Assembly: GCA_021521415.1 (NCBI GenBank)
Contig: JAIQDT010001645.1
Coordinates: 124,001 to 188,000, forward strand
Reading direction: 5' to 3'
Source: Bidens hawaiensis
Lineage: Eukaryota > Streptophyta > Magnoliopsida > Asterales > Asteraceae
DNA length: 64,000 nt
The translations under genes and the position numbers were made by a program. Shown in pieces: positions 1 to 11,682 of the stretch (position 1 is its first letter; every line of letters begins with the position of its first letter). The notes below the pieces were generated by a model that did not search any database, was not told where the DNA came from, and was given only the letters and a program-made list of their open reading frames with translations.

Positions 1-949
1 GTATAGGTAATGCCTCCATATCTTTAAGGCATCCACCACTGCTGCTAGCTCTAAATCATGCTTCGGATAAGTACTCTCATGAACTTTCAACTCTCTAGAC
101 GCGTAAGCTATCACCTTTCCTCGTTGCATCAACACGCAACCTAACCCACAATGTGAAGCATCCGTACAAACAACCAAATCCTCGTCACCATCGGGTAAAG
201 AAAGGATTGGAGCTTGCGTGAGTCTCTTCTTTAACTCCTGAAAAGCCTCTTCCTGAAACTTACCCCAACTGAACACTATCGACTTTCGGGTCATACTGGT
301 CAACGGTGCGGCTATCTTGGAGAAACCTTCGATGAATCTCCTATAGTAGCCAGCTAACCCTAGGAAGCTTCGTATATCAGTCGGATTCTGTGGAGTCTTC
401 CAATTCGTTATAGCCTCAATCTTAGCTGGGTCCACGGTAATCCCTTCAGGATTGATCACGTGACCTAGAAATTGTACTTCTCGCAACCAGAACGCGTATT
501 TCGAAAACTTAGCATACAACTTCTCTTTCTTCAGAGTCTCCAATACTTCCTTGATGTTCAACATGATCAGACTCGCTCTTTGAATAAATCAATATATTGT
601 CGATGAAGACAGTAACTGACTTATCCAACATTGGCCGACACACCCTATTCATCGTGTCCATAAATGCTACAGGAGCATTTGTTAGACCGAATGAAATTAC
701 GAGGAACTCGTAGTGTCCATACCGCGTCCGAAACGCTATTTTAGGGATGTCTGCCTCTTTCACCTTCAACTGATGATAGCCTGATCTGAGATCTATTCGT
801 GAGAACCAACTTGAACCTTGCAGTTGGTCAAATAGATCATCAATCCTTGGCAAAGGATATCTATTCTTTACCATAAGCTTATTCAACTCACGATAATCAA
901 TGCACATTCTCATACTTCCATCCTTCTTCTTCACGAACAACACCGGTGC
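1..949 (-). pseudogene. Ty3/gypsy reverse transcriptase/RNase H remnant (copy A)
   Basis: The minus strand encodes the fingers and palm of a Ty3/gypsy reverse transcriptase (509-943). Visible motifs are the CIDYRELNK region, the first catalytic Asp in [11 protein letters not shown], and the SFGLTNAP motif. The YxDD box reads FIDN, so the last catalytic Asp is Asn. The frame then shifts after SKSESDH, and the connection domain and start of RNase H continue in another frame to the window edge. The N-terminal part, protease and gag are missing because the domain abuts an LTR at 950. It is a dead fragment. Compared with the copy at 51531-52923, each copy has a private change near the start (LMVKNRYPL here, LTVKNRYHL there). 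Confidence 0.9.
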
Positions 950-1376
950 TGAACATTCTCATTCTCATACTTTATAAAAACGTAAACTTTAAGATCAAAA
1001 CGTACCTTTTCGTGTTTGTTTGGCTTAGTCACGGACCTTAGATCTTGTATTTATCTTGCGTATTGAAGGATCAATCAAGAATCTCGTTTGCTTGGCCTTG
1101 GATCTCACTCTCGCTCTCGGCCGTATATAGGTGTATGTGTGTGTTTTTGAGTGTGTAGAGATTAGGATGGAAATGAATGAGGGTTTAGGGTTTTAGGTTG
1201 GTTTAGGGGATATTTATATCCCTTAAAGCCCATGGACCTAAGGCCCATTCCCATTTAACCCACCTTAATTAATCTAAGTCCATGATCCGTTATTTACTCG
1301 ATATTAATTAATAAATAATGCGAAATCCCTAAACGCAACTTTCTTTATTTAGCATCATAATATTCAGGATGTTACA
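950..1376 (-). mobile_element. LTR of the minus-strand Ty3/gypsy element (copy A)
   Basis: Read on the minus strand this 427-bp piece starts TGTAACATCCTG, a start typical of chromovirus LTRs, and ends TTCA next to the reverse-transcriptase fragment, so it has TG...CA ends. It holds TATA-like motifs (GTATATAGG, TATTTATATCCC) and a short GT-rich run. Its outer end at 1376 abuts LINE-derived repeat sequence (AATGGGATTAGAAG), so the element inserted into that repeat. The direct joining of LTR and mid-RT means the primer site, gag and protease were deleted. The precise inner end is inferred. Confidence 0.7.
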
Positions 1377-2235
1377 CTAATGGGATTAGAAGAGAAGGGA
1401 GGGATACTAACGTTAATGTAAGATGAAGGTTTAATTTGTTTTAAAATAGGATTATAGGGGCAGAGGAAGGGATAATTTTGGTAGTAACATGTATCAAATA
1501 GGGGATTTAATCAAAACAAGAGTGCCGAGGGGGCTTCTAGTTATGGCTTTAATGCTTATCAAAAGGCTGATATTGATGTAGCTGGTACTATCTATGAGGG
1601 GGCTTCCTTTGAAGGTTGTGATAATAGTAATGGTGTAAATGGATTACCTCTTAAAAGGGCAATATGGAGATATTGCGATTTTAAGAATGTGATGTATCTC
1701 TAATTTTAAGAATGAGAATAAGCCAGAAACTTCTAATTCTAAGATTTATAATAATGTGAACATTAGTTGAGATAGGTTATTAGCTGTGTCGGGATAGAAT
1801 CTAAAGTGTATGATATATTTATAAGAGGTTTTGGATTAATAGCATTTTTCCAAATGTTTACTTATCTTAGGGGATTAAGCTTTCTAGAGTTGCAACTTTG
1901 ACCTAAGAACATAATTATAGTTCCTCAAATGTCGTATGGATGAGAGCATGAATGTATATGTGAATAATATTACATCTTTTAAGGTTACCTATTTCCTATT
2001 GTATTTGGGGCTTGTGATTAAAGAAAGTAATGTGGTTTTGAATGCTTTGCCTAATTTGGGGGGTGAACATGGTAATATGGTAGGGTATAAGAAGAGAAAT
2101 GTGACTACTAAGGATGCGTGAGTTGTTGCTAATAGAGGCAAGATTAAACAAAGATGTTAATAAGAAACTATTTAATGCTAAGGCTAAGGAGATTGGTAAA
2201 TGCTTGGTTACTATGAAGGAGTTACCATCATTGAG
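1377..2235 (+). repeat. LINE-ORF1-derived repeat monomer fragment (type A)
   Basis: This is about 860 bp of the same monomer that forms the array at 8669-20561. It has the landmark TACTAACGTTAATG at 1404, the type-A segment TATGAGGGGGCTTCC, and ends within GAGTTACCATCATTGAG. Short open pieces (1936-2121) are remnants, broken by stops. It is separated from the main array by the 6.4-kb island with the lipid-transfer gene, so the island sits inside what was one array, or the fragment was moved. Confidence 0.85.
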
Positions 2236-2726
2236 AAATTATTTAATTTGTTGTATGTGGGTGTTGCTGATTTATTTATTTTAATCCAGTGGCGTAACCC
2301 GTTATCTACCAAATTTGCATCGATGTTGTAATGTGCGAGTTCGTTCGATACCAACCAAATTTCCGACGGTTCAGCGTCGCAACGCTCGATTTTTTATTAA
2401 TAAGCTAATTTGTTGTGTTTTGGTGTTGATGAATTTATTTTTTTTGTTTAATTCCTATACTATGACCGATACCGAAAAAATTCGCATTCTGACGCCAGGT
2501 AGAGGTTTTTTTTACTTTATTACAAGTTAAACGTATATACAAATTTAGCCCCACGCAACACACAAGTAACGCTAACTAGTTATATCAATGGATCTTTGGT
2601 CCCAATAGAAAGAATAAAACATAAATGTCAGGAGAAATTAAATTATACTTAACTCTAGCATATATTAAAAGTTTTTCATAATGATTATTCATTAATCAAC
2701 TTAAATTACATACGATAGTTTAATAA
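2236..2726. other. Non-coding stretch, no feature recognised
   Basis: AT-rich sequence between the LINE-derived fragment and the lipid-transfer gene. It contains a GC-richer patch around 2330-2390 with CGTCGCAACGC. The open frame at 2315-2530 has no recognisable domain and low-complexity content, so I do not call it a gene. The 3' untranslated region of the minus-strand lipid-transfer gene must lie at its right end. Confidence 0.5.
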
Positions 2727-3038
2727 TTAGTGACATGTTTTAGGATCTGGAATTGATACTCTACAAGCTTGTGAAACTTTTTTAGCGCCTGGCATTTGGA
2801 GATATTTTCCGAGTGAAGGGTCCTTCACATAGCCACAAAGGCACGACTTTTGTGCATTGAGCTCTTGGCAACATGAGGAATCCGGCGGTGGTGCTCGGTT
2901 ACCAATTATAAAAGTTAGGCACGGCGACAGTTTCGCCGGGTTGCAATCGACCGCCATACTGAGGTTCACATGCATCATAAGATTTGTCATAACTACAATC
3001 ACCATTACCCAAAGAAAACTATAAACCTTCATTTTCAA
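2727..3038 (-). CDS. Non-specific lipid-transfer protein, type 2 (copy A, intact)
   Basis: A 103-residue secreted protein. Residues 1-29 form a signal peptide with a long hydrophobic core (VMVIVVMTNLMM) and probable cleavage after SMA. The mature part has the eight-cysteine motif at Cys32, 40, 56, 57, 66, 68, 92 and 102, that is C-x7-C-x15-CC-x8-C-x-C-x23-C-x9-C. The residue inside C-x-C is Leu; a hydrophobic residue there, together with the short length, is typical of type-2 proteins. The family binds lipids in a cavity held by four disulfides and acts in the apoplast, in cuticle or wax deposition, signalling or defence; the role of this member is not shown. The ATG is the first in frame and directly precedes the signal peptide. 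A TATA box lies about 75 bp upstream. No intron is needed. It is the only convincing intact gene here, and its duplicate at 54707-55018 has lost Cys66. Confidence 0.92.
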   Translation of the reverse strand: MKMKVYSFLWVMVIVVMTNLMMHVNLSMAVDCNPAKLSPCLTFIIGNRAPPPDSSCCQELNAQKSCLCGYVKDPSLGKYLQMPGAKKVSQACRVSIPDPKTCH

Positions 3039-3110
3039 AACAAGAAAATATTGATGAGAGGAAATGATAATTTTATGTTATGGTATGAAATTAACTAAGT
3101 TTTTCAATGG

Positions 3111-3118
3111 TATTTATA
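3111..3118 (-). promoter_or_regulatory. TATA box of the lipid-transfer protein gene
   Basis: Read on the minus strand this is TATAAATA, about 73-80 bp upstream of the ATG, leaving room for a short leader. It is conserved at 55091-55098. Confidence 0.65.
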
Positions 3119-4326
3119 GACGCTGAAAATACAAGTATGTGAGATCTTGACCGTTTATTATTAGATCAACGGGGGCAAAAGAAAACAATTGATATAAGGG
3201 GAGGGTGTGGTCCCTACCATACCTAGCACTGACCTGGGTAGTTGGCATAATGATGGAGACTTATCTTTATTTGACATTGAGTAAATATAGAAAAATGGTA
3301 TAGTTTAAAAGTAGAGTAAATTGTTGTTAAAAATAAAAAAAAATATACCTAACACCATATTTTTCCATATCAACACCATATCATTTACCCTATTCCATTC
3401 ATAATCCATCCGTAAACCAATGGTGGGGTCTTATGCCGCATCCAACTTAACTGATGCTACTTTTTTTTTAAATAATTTAGAATGGCAGCTCACACAATTC
3501 TAACTTTACTTTTAGATTGGACCGTTTTTATAACCATGAGACTTGAACTCTTACTATTTTCAAATCAAAAAGTCTTATCAAACACCTTATTACCATTGGG
3601 CCAAAGGCCATTCGATGGTTATTTTTGAATAAAAATAAACGTAAACTCATTAAAGAATTTAGATTATATGTCACAAATAAAACAAAAATCACATAAATAA
3701 AATTAGTGTTTCATAAAAAAAATTAGGATGATCTTTAATTATTATCCTTGGTGCCATATGGGTAAACGTTGTATCACCTATCAAACGGTATTGGTGTTTA
3801 GCCATATTTAAAAGATTGATCACATCAACTTTTCTTCAAGTGACGACTAACAAGGTTGTTCTAGATGACATTAAACCTCATAAATTTCACTCTCAAATCC
3901 CTCCTACCAGCTCAAGTTAAGCTTAGGTTGCTGCCACAGCCGGGTTTTAGAAACCAAATAAATTATAAAAAGAATTTAATTGTAACCAACAAGATATAAA
4001 TAGTAATGTTCGTTATTATAAAATTATATAATTTTTAATGGCTTTAAACAAATACATGATTCAATTTTCATAAAGATTTTATACAAATACAAAATTTTAA
4101 AAGTAAATAGTCCTTAGATATATTAATACTAAAAAAATTCAATTATAATCAAGGAGCAGATAATGTGTAACAAACTGTGTTGTTACCCTCTTTTGAATGT
4201 CAAAACTAATTCTATTGAGAAATGAAAACACCAACACTCTTAATATAATAAATAAAAATAATGATTGTGACATTTGGCACCTAATTAGATCATCCTTGTG
4301 TTACTTGGCACCTCTTTTGTTAACAA
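3119..4326. other. Upstream region of the lipid-transfer gene, AT-rich
   Basis: This holds the distal promoter of the minus-strand lipid-transfer gene and AT-rich repeats. Two short direct repeats of CACCATAT occur near 3350-3385. A stretch around 3530-3620 resembles dispersed plant repeat DNA. No coding region was found. Confidence 0.5.
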
Positions 4327-5714
4327 TCTATACTATATAATAAAAAAATATTTTTAATGCCACATGACATCACACAAGATAATACCCTATAAAATTTTTC
4401 AACATCTCTCTCTTATTAAATACATTTCTCATTCTTATTAAATAGTTTTATATTTATCTTTTTTTCTTTTTAATTTATTATTTTCTCTTTCTAATAATTA
4501 TTTTTTGATTCAAAAAATTTAATACTAACATATGTATGTTATGTAGTTTAATATAAATATATTGTATTAGTTGTTAATATTAAGCTTAAATAAGTAACGA
4601 TTTTTATGTTGATTTAGATAAAATAATTAATTTTAATTTCAAAGAAATAAATTTCATTTTATGCTTGTTTTATGAAGATTAATAAAAGCAAAAGCCAATC
4701 ATTAACGATGGTTGATTTGTTTTTGATACAACCTATTTTAACGCATGATAAGATATGTGTTTTATTATCTAAAGTTGAAAAAAAAATCGAAACTGCTAAT
4801 TTTGATATGGATGTTAAAATTACAAATAAAATTTTTGAGACTATGAATTTTCAACAACTTTTTATTTCCATATCGTGTAATGTGTAATTTATTCTAACAT
4901 ATATTATATCTTTTGAACATATGTTTTGTGTTTCATGTTGTGTTATTATTTAAATAAATTTATTTATTTTAACTCGTGTTCTACATGGGTCTTAATGTCA
5001 TATGTCATTACACATGAGATGAGTGATCCTTACAAAATTTTCTCACATCTTTCTCATATTAAATATATTTTTCTTTTTCTTATTAATAGGTTTATATATT
5101 TTTTTCTTCTATCTTTTTAATCTATTATTTTCTCTTTTTCATAGTTATTTTTTATAACTATTTCATGGTTTAAAAAATTTAATACCAACATAAATATATT
5201 ATTTAATTTTATATAAAAAAATATTTTGTATTAGTTATTAATATTAAACTTTTATAAGTAACGAATTTTCACGTTAAATTAGACAAAATAATTAATTTCA
5301 AATATCAAAGAAATAAATTTTTACTTTATGTTTGTTTTGCAATGAAAATTAATAAAAACTAAGGCATAAACGCTTTAGATGGTTTGTTTGTTTTTTTGGG
5401 CACATGTTTTAACACGTGATCAGTTATGTGTTCCATTGTTATGTTTTCCATTATCTAGAGTTGAACCCAAAATTAAAGTGAAACTACTAATTTTAATATT
5501 TAATATTAATATGAAGGATAAAGTTACAAATTAAATTAAAAAAATTGTATACAAAGAGATATTTAGAGATTTACATATTTTCAACTTTTAATTTCTGTAT
5601 TATGTATTGTGTAATTTATTTTACCATATTATATTTTTTATATGTTGAACATATTTTTTATATTTCACAATGTTATTTATTTTAACCTGTGTTCTACACG
5701 GGTACCTAACCTAG
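4327..5714 (+). mobile_element. Non-autonomous Helitron, internally dimeric (copy A)
   Basis: The element starts with TC (TCTATACTATATAATAAA) after a host A and ends CTAG before a host T, the A|T insertion typical of Helitrons. Twelve bases before the end is a hairpin: CCTGTGT (5686-5692), loop TCT, ACACGGG (5696-5702). Internally it is two related units about 638 bp apart: the segment at 4356 (AATGCCACATGACATC) recurs at about 4994 (AATGTCATATGTCATT). The first unit ends with its own hairpin relic, CTCGTGT-TCT-ACATGGG (4973-4989), but has no CTRR end. There is no RepHel gene; the open frames at 4672-4887 and 4926-5120 are low-complexity AT-rich. Length is 1388 bp. Confidence 0.8.
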
Positions 5715-7715
5715 TGTTTATATATATATAAAGGTTTAAAGGAAAACTATGTTTCATCCCACATTACTTTATCACAAAAGTAAATAGGGGACCAACAGTT
5801 ATAAAATGAAGTGCATTAAACATATCTTTAAATAGTGAATGAATTATTGTGTACAACTACTTAGTTTTAAAAATATTTATATTATGTGGAAGAGTTTTTT
5901 CCTGTTCTTGTTGCCAGCTCAAAGAGTTTTTTTCGGTTTGTGAATAACCGTCCAATTTTTTATTTTTTGGTTTATTTGCCTATATTTGGACTGATGACTT
6001 TCGTCGTCTGGTTCGATCTGATTTCTAAAATATTGCTTGTATCTCAAATGGGTCAAATAGATTATTTTTGTGTAAAGTTTGGATGAACATATTTGCATAT
6101 GTGAAAGTTTTGTTCTTTCTAATAAGCATATTGGTTTTGCTGCTGAACTCCTTAATAATTTTTGAAGTTATTATTTACATGCACACTTGATATATAATAT
6201 TTTAGCTTCTTACTTGACCCATTCTAATTTTTGCTACCATCACAATCTAACTTTGGTTACTTTACAATAACATGTGTTAAGACCCGACGAGTAAAAAACC
6301 GTAAACTAAACCGTAACCAAACTGTTAGATACGGTTCGCTTTGGTTCTGTTTTATACTTTAAACGATTCGATTTAAGTTTTTAACAATAAAAAACTACTT
6401 CTAATAGCTTGGTTCATGGTTTGACCTAAAAATATAACCGTGAACAACCCTATGCTTGTCACCCCCCCCCCCCTTTAGGCCTGGGCGTATGACCAACAGT
6501 TGGTACCACATTTGTAAATAAATCAGAGTTACGTGTTAAAACGGAAGTTTTTTTATAAATATGTGGATTTAAAAGATAATATTTACATTATACAAAAACG
6601 GAACAAAAGTTTTCGTTTAAAATTCCTTGTTTTAATTTACAAAACCACCATTCATTAATATTTAAGCTTAACAAAAAGATCCGAGCCATCAAATATCTTG
6701 AGCACTTCGTTCTTCAAACCCTAATCTTAGTTACCTACAAAATGTTAGAAAATACGTCAGCAACGAATGCTGGTAAATATGCCGACGCAATAATATTTTT
6801 CTTTTACTTTATTACCCCTCGAGGTTACGTAAGCCTCGGCCCATCGTGGCTTAGGAATAACAAAGTTATAATACAATTTACAAACTGAAGTCTCTACCTA
6901 AATATCCCAGCAAATACCGCAGCGTTTGACTTAGTTAAGTATCAATCGTATACACATGGTAGTGCTCCCCGCAGGAAAGCATAATACGACCAGGTGTGGT
7001 GCGATGTGCCCACCGCGTACTACCACATATGTAAGGATCCAGACAAACGTACACGACAGTCAGAGGGATAGGCTTTTACTTTTGTTTATAAATTTTTTAG
7101 AGACACGTAGTCTCATGTAAACCTTTTCATATAATACATTTGACTCGTTTTAAAACAAGTTGTAAAGTTTGGTGCGTATTCACCTTTTCGATTTAAAATC
7201 CATATATATTTTAAATATGATTTTGATGATAATTTAACCCATGAACATGTAAGTGAAACATGATTTAAATATTAAAATACCTTATCATACAAACGTACGG
7301 AACAATATAGAGCGTTGATTTCAATTTTAGATTCAGTTGCATTCAGTTGGATCAGATTCAATTTATTTTAAGCGAGAAGGGTATGATAGTCTTTTGATAC
7401 GCAATCTAAATTAAGTAATTTGCGTATAAACGATTATGGTATCCTGATTTATATTTTAATCAAATCAATTTATTTTTTACGAACCATTTTTGAAGCGATT
7501 TATATCTTAATCAAATCAATTGTGTATACGAACCAGTTTTGAGTTTTGAACTCAAAACTGATTCTTTATCTAGGATTTTGAAATGGAAAACGATCGTGAA
7601 TTTAAGTTTGCTCTGTTTGAAATAATTGATATGTAGTTGTATAGTATGGTTAATCATGTTCTTGTTTTCATAAATAATCGGATATGCTTCTACATGTTAG
7701 TGTTTTATGAGTTTA
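5715..7715. other. Non-coding island sequence with repeat relics
   Basis: No gene is recognised. A patch at 6297-6440 contains repeated AACCGTAA/AACCGTGA motifs, as seen in small non-autonomous transposons, and is followed by a C run at 6462-6473. The part from about 6480 to 7080 has mixed GC content and no long frame, and may be an old LTR, but I could not show its ends. The open frame at 5886-6086 is hydrophobic low-complexity sequence without support. Confidence 0.4.
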
Positions 7716-8464
7716 GATTATTTGAGCGTTTACGAACGTATATAACATGGTTGTATATTTAAATAAGTTTTTGAGTGTTTTACGTGCGATTTAACATGAT
7801 AGTATTTGAAGTTTAGTATGTGAGTGTTTTACGATAGTAAGATGATAGTTTATTTAGCTTAGTTTGTGAGCGTTTTACGAGCGCAATTAACATGATAGTA
7901 ATATAAGTTTGGTTTGTGAGCGCTTTACGAACGTAGTTAACATGATAGTATTTGTATGAGCATTTCATGAGCGTCTAATATTAATTTATTTATTTATTAT
8001 TTTTTTTTTCAGATGATGCAAGTATTTTAGTAAAAGATCAAGGAAATGACATTATTTCTTGAAGTTGTGTGTGAGAGAAGACGATGATGGCGAGAGTGAA
8101 TAAAGTATTAGGTCTTAAAATTGGTGATAGTATTTGAAGTATTTGAAGTTTAGTATGTGAGTGTTTTACGATAGTAAGATGATAGTTTATTTAGCTTAGT
8201 TTGTGAGCGTTTTACGAGCGCAGTTAACATGATAGTAATATAAGTTTGGTTTGTGAGCGCTTTACGAACGTAGTTAACATGATAGTATTTGTATGAGCAT
8301 TTCATGAGCGTCTAATATTAATTTATTTATTTATTATTATTTTTTTCAGATGATGCAAGTATTTTAGTAAAAGATCAAGGAAATGACATTATTTCTTGAA
8401 GTTGTGTGTGAGAGAAGACGATGATGGCGAGAGTGAATAAAGTATTAGGTCTTAAAATTGGTGA
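7716..8464 (+). repeat. About 50-bp minisatellite plus 337-bp tandem duplication
   Basis: A degenerate unit with the core GAGCGTTTTACGAGCG recurs at about 7723, 7773, 7821, 7867, 7918 and 7958, giving a period near 50 bp. Bases from 7801 to about 8128 are then repeated almost exactly from 8138 to 8464 (period 337), so the last units occur twice. The matching place in copy A' (59696-60107) has only one block, so the 337-bp duplication arose after, or was lost since, the large duplication. Confidence 0.85.
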
Positions 8465-9354
8465 AGTGTGAAAAAAAGGACGTGTTACGGTTTTAAGGTT
8501 AAGAAAAGGAAAACTACTTGGCATTTAATAGTAATAAATATCTCATTGGTGGAAGAATGAGATGACTCGGTGAGATGAAAGGGAAATTAGTGACCTAATG
8601 ATTATAAATATATGGCATTGGGTACTCGTATTGGTACTTGAGTAATCACGGTATCATACTGATTCATTAGGGTGAGTAATGAAAATGCTAATGGATTAGA
8701 AGAAGGGGGGTTGTTTGGGTTGTTGCCGATAGAGGCTAGATAAAAAATGCTTCTACTAAGAAACTATTTAATGCTAAAGCCAAGGTGATTGGGAAATACT
8801 TAGTTACAACGAAGGAATTACCATTAATTGAGACATTTAAGTCTTTCTAAGTTTGTATGCTGTGGATATGAACAAGGTTGTATTTAGCACTAATATTGAA
8901 TCTAGGCTTGAAAGAAGACTAAGGTGGATAACGTGCCTTCTATTGAAGCAGCTGCTCGTAAAATTCAGGTGATTTGCTTAAGGAGGTTGTGGAGATTATC
9001 GCCTAATGTAAACTTCCAGAGAAAGTTAAGATGAATATCCTTTTGGTTATAAGGAAGTTAGGGAATTGGTGTTGGTTTCAGTTAATTATTAGTTAAAACC
9101 TTTGAGTTGTTCACAGTTTATGGTATTTGAGAAAGATTTTAATTCTTGTGTGTCTACTTTTATTTTAAGAGATTAGGGATAAAGTCAATAAGCTTGATGA
9201 TGTTGTTGCTAGTGAGAAAGTTAAGAGAAACTCAGTTATTTTGGCTGATGTTGATTGGTTTGTTACGGTGTGGAAGAATAGTAGGCATGTTAGTTCTATT
9301 GGGTGAGTAATGAAAATGCTAATGGGATTAGAAGATGTGGGGGGGGGGGGGGGG

Positions 9355-10697
9355 TACTAACGTTAATGTAAGATGGAGGTTTAGTTAGTTTTAAAATAGG
9401 ATTTATAAGAGCAGAGGTAGGAATAATTTTGGTAGTAACATGTATCAAAGAGGGGATTCTAATAAAAACAAGAGTGCTGAAAGGGCTTCTAGTTATGGCT
9501 TTAATGCTTATCAAAAGGCTGATATTGATGTAGTAGTACTATCTATAAGGGGGCTTCCTTTGAAGGCTGCGGTAAGAGTAATTGTGTAAATGGGTTAGCT
9601 CTTAAAAGGGCAATATGGAGATATTATGATTTTAAGAATGAGATATATCTCTGATTTTAAGAATGAGAATAGGCCAGTAACTTCTAATTCTAAGATTAAT
9701 AATAATGTGAATATTAGTTGAGTTAGGCTATTAGCTGTGTCAGGATAGAATCTAAAGTGTATTGATATATTTATATGAGGTTTTGGATTAATATCATTTT
9801 TCCAAATGTTTACTTATCTTAGGGGATTAAACTTTCTAGAATTGCAACTTTGACCTAAGAACATAATTATAGTTTCTCAAATGTCGTATGGATGAAAGCA
9901 TGAATGTGTATGTGAATAATATTACATCTTTTAGGGTTACCTATTTCCTATTGTATTTGGGGCTTGTGATTAAGGAGAGTAATGTGGTTTTGAATGCTTT
10001 GCCTAATTTGGTGGTCAACATGGTAATATGGCAGGGTATAAGAAGAGAAAGGTGACTAGTAAGGATGCAGGGGTTGTTGCTGATAGACGCAAGATAAAAA
10101 AAAGAGCTTCTACCAAGAACTATTTAATGCTAAGGCTAAGGAGATTGGTAAATACTTGGTTACTAAAAAGAAGTTACCATTCATTGAGAAACCAAAGACT
10201 ATTAATAGTTCTGTATGATGTGGATATCAACAACAAGGTTGTATTTAGCACTAATATCGAATATGGGGCTCGAAAGAAGACTTCGGTGGATAACTTGTCT
10301 TCTATTGATGCGACTGTTTGTAAAATTCAGGCGATATGCTAAAGGAGGTTGTTCAGATTAATGCTTAGTGTAAACTTCTAGAGAAAGTTAAGATTGAATA
10401 TCACTTTGGTTATGAGGAAGTTGGGTTGGTTTTAGACTTTCAGTTGAATATTAGTTAAAACCTTTTGAGTTATTTGGATAAGATTTTAATTCTTATGTGT
10501 CTATACTTTTATTTGAAGAGACTATGGATAAAGCCAATAAGCTTGATGATGTTGTTGCTAGTGAGAAAGTGAAGAGAAATTCAGTTATTTTGGTTGATGT
10601 TGATTGGTTTCTTACCATGGGGAAGAATAATAGATCAGTTAGGACTGTTGGGGTAGGTAATGAGAATGCTAATGGGATTAGAAGATGGGGTAGGGGG
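9355..10697 (+). repeat. Array monomer, type A
   Basis: A full-length type-A monomer of about 1343 bp, preceded by a G16 run (9339-9354). It carries the GGGGGCTTCCTTTGAAGG segment and the open remnants at 10028-10342 and 10497-10703. Its frames are broken by stops and small deletions, for example a lost GCTGG near 9530. Confidence 0.8.

Positions 10698-11682
<985 letters not shown>

Noticed and set aside
4672..5120. Two open frames inside the Helitron
   Set aside because: AT-rich low-complexity sequence without Rep, helicase or any captured-gene similarity.
6462..6473. C run near 6462 as a possible regulatory tract
   Set aside because: An isolated homopolymer with no conserved context beyond its own duplicate.
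7716..8464. Regularly spaced repeats that might suggest a CRISPR array
   Set aside because: The repeats are degenerate, spacers are not unique sequence, and the surroundings are plant nuclear DNA; it is a minisatellite.
9296..9514. Minus-strand frames with Pro runs inside the array (also near 11657, 34163, 60970, 63214)
   Set aside because: The Pro runs are the complement of the G runs; these are antisense shadows of the LINE-derived repeat.
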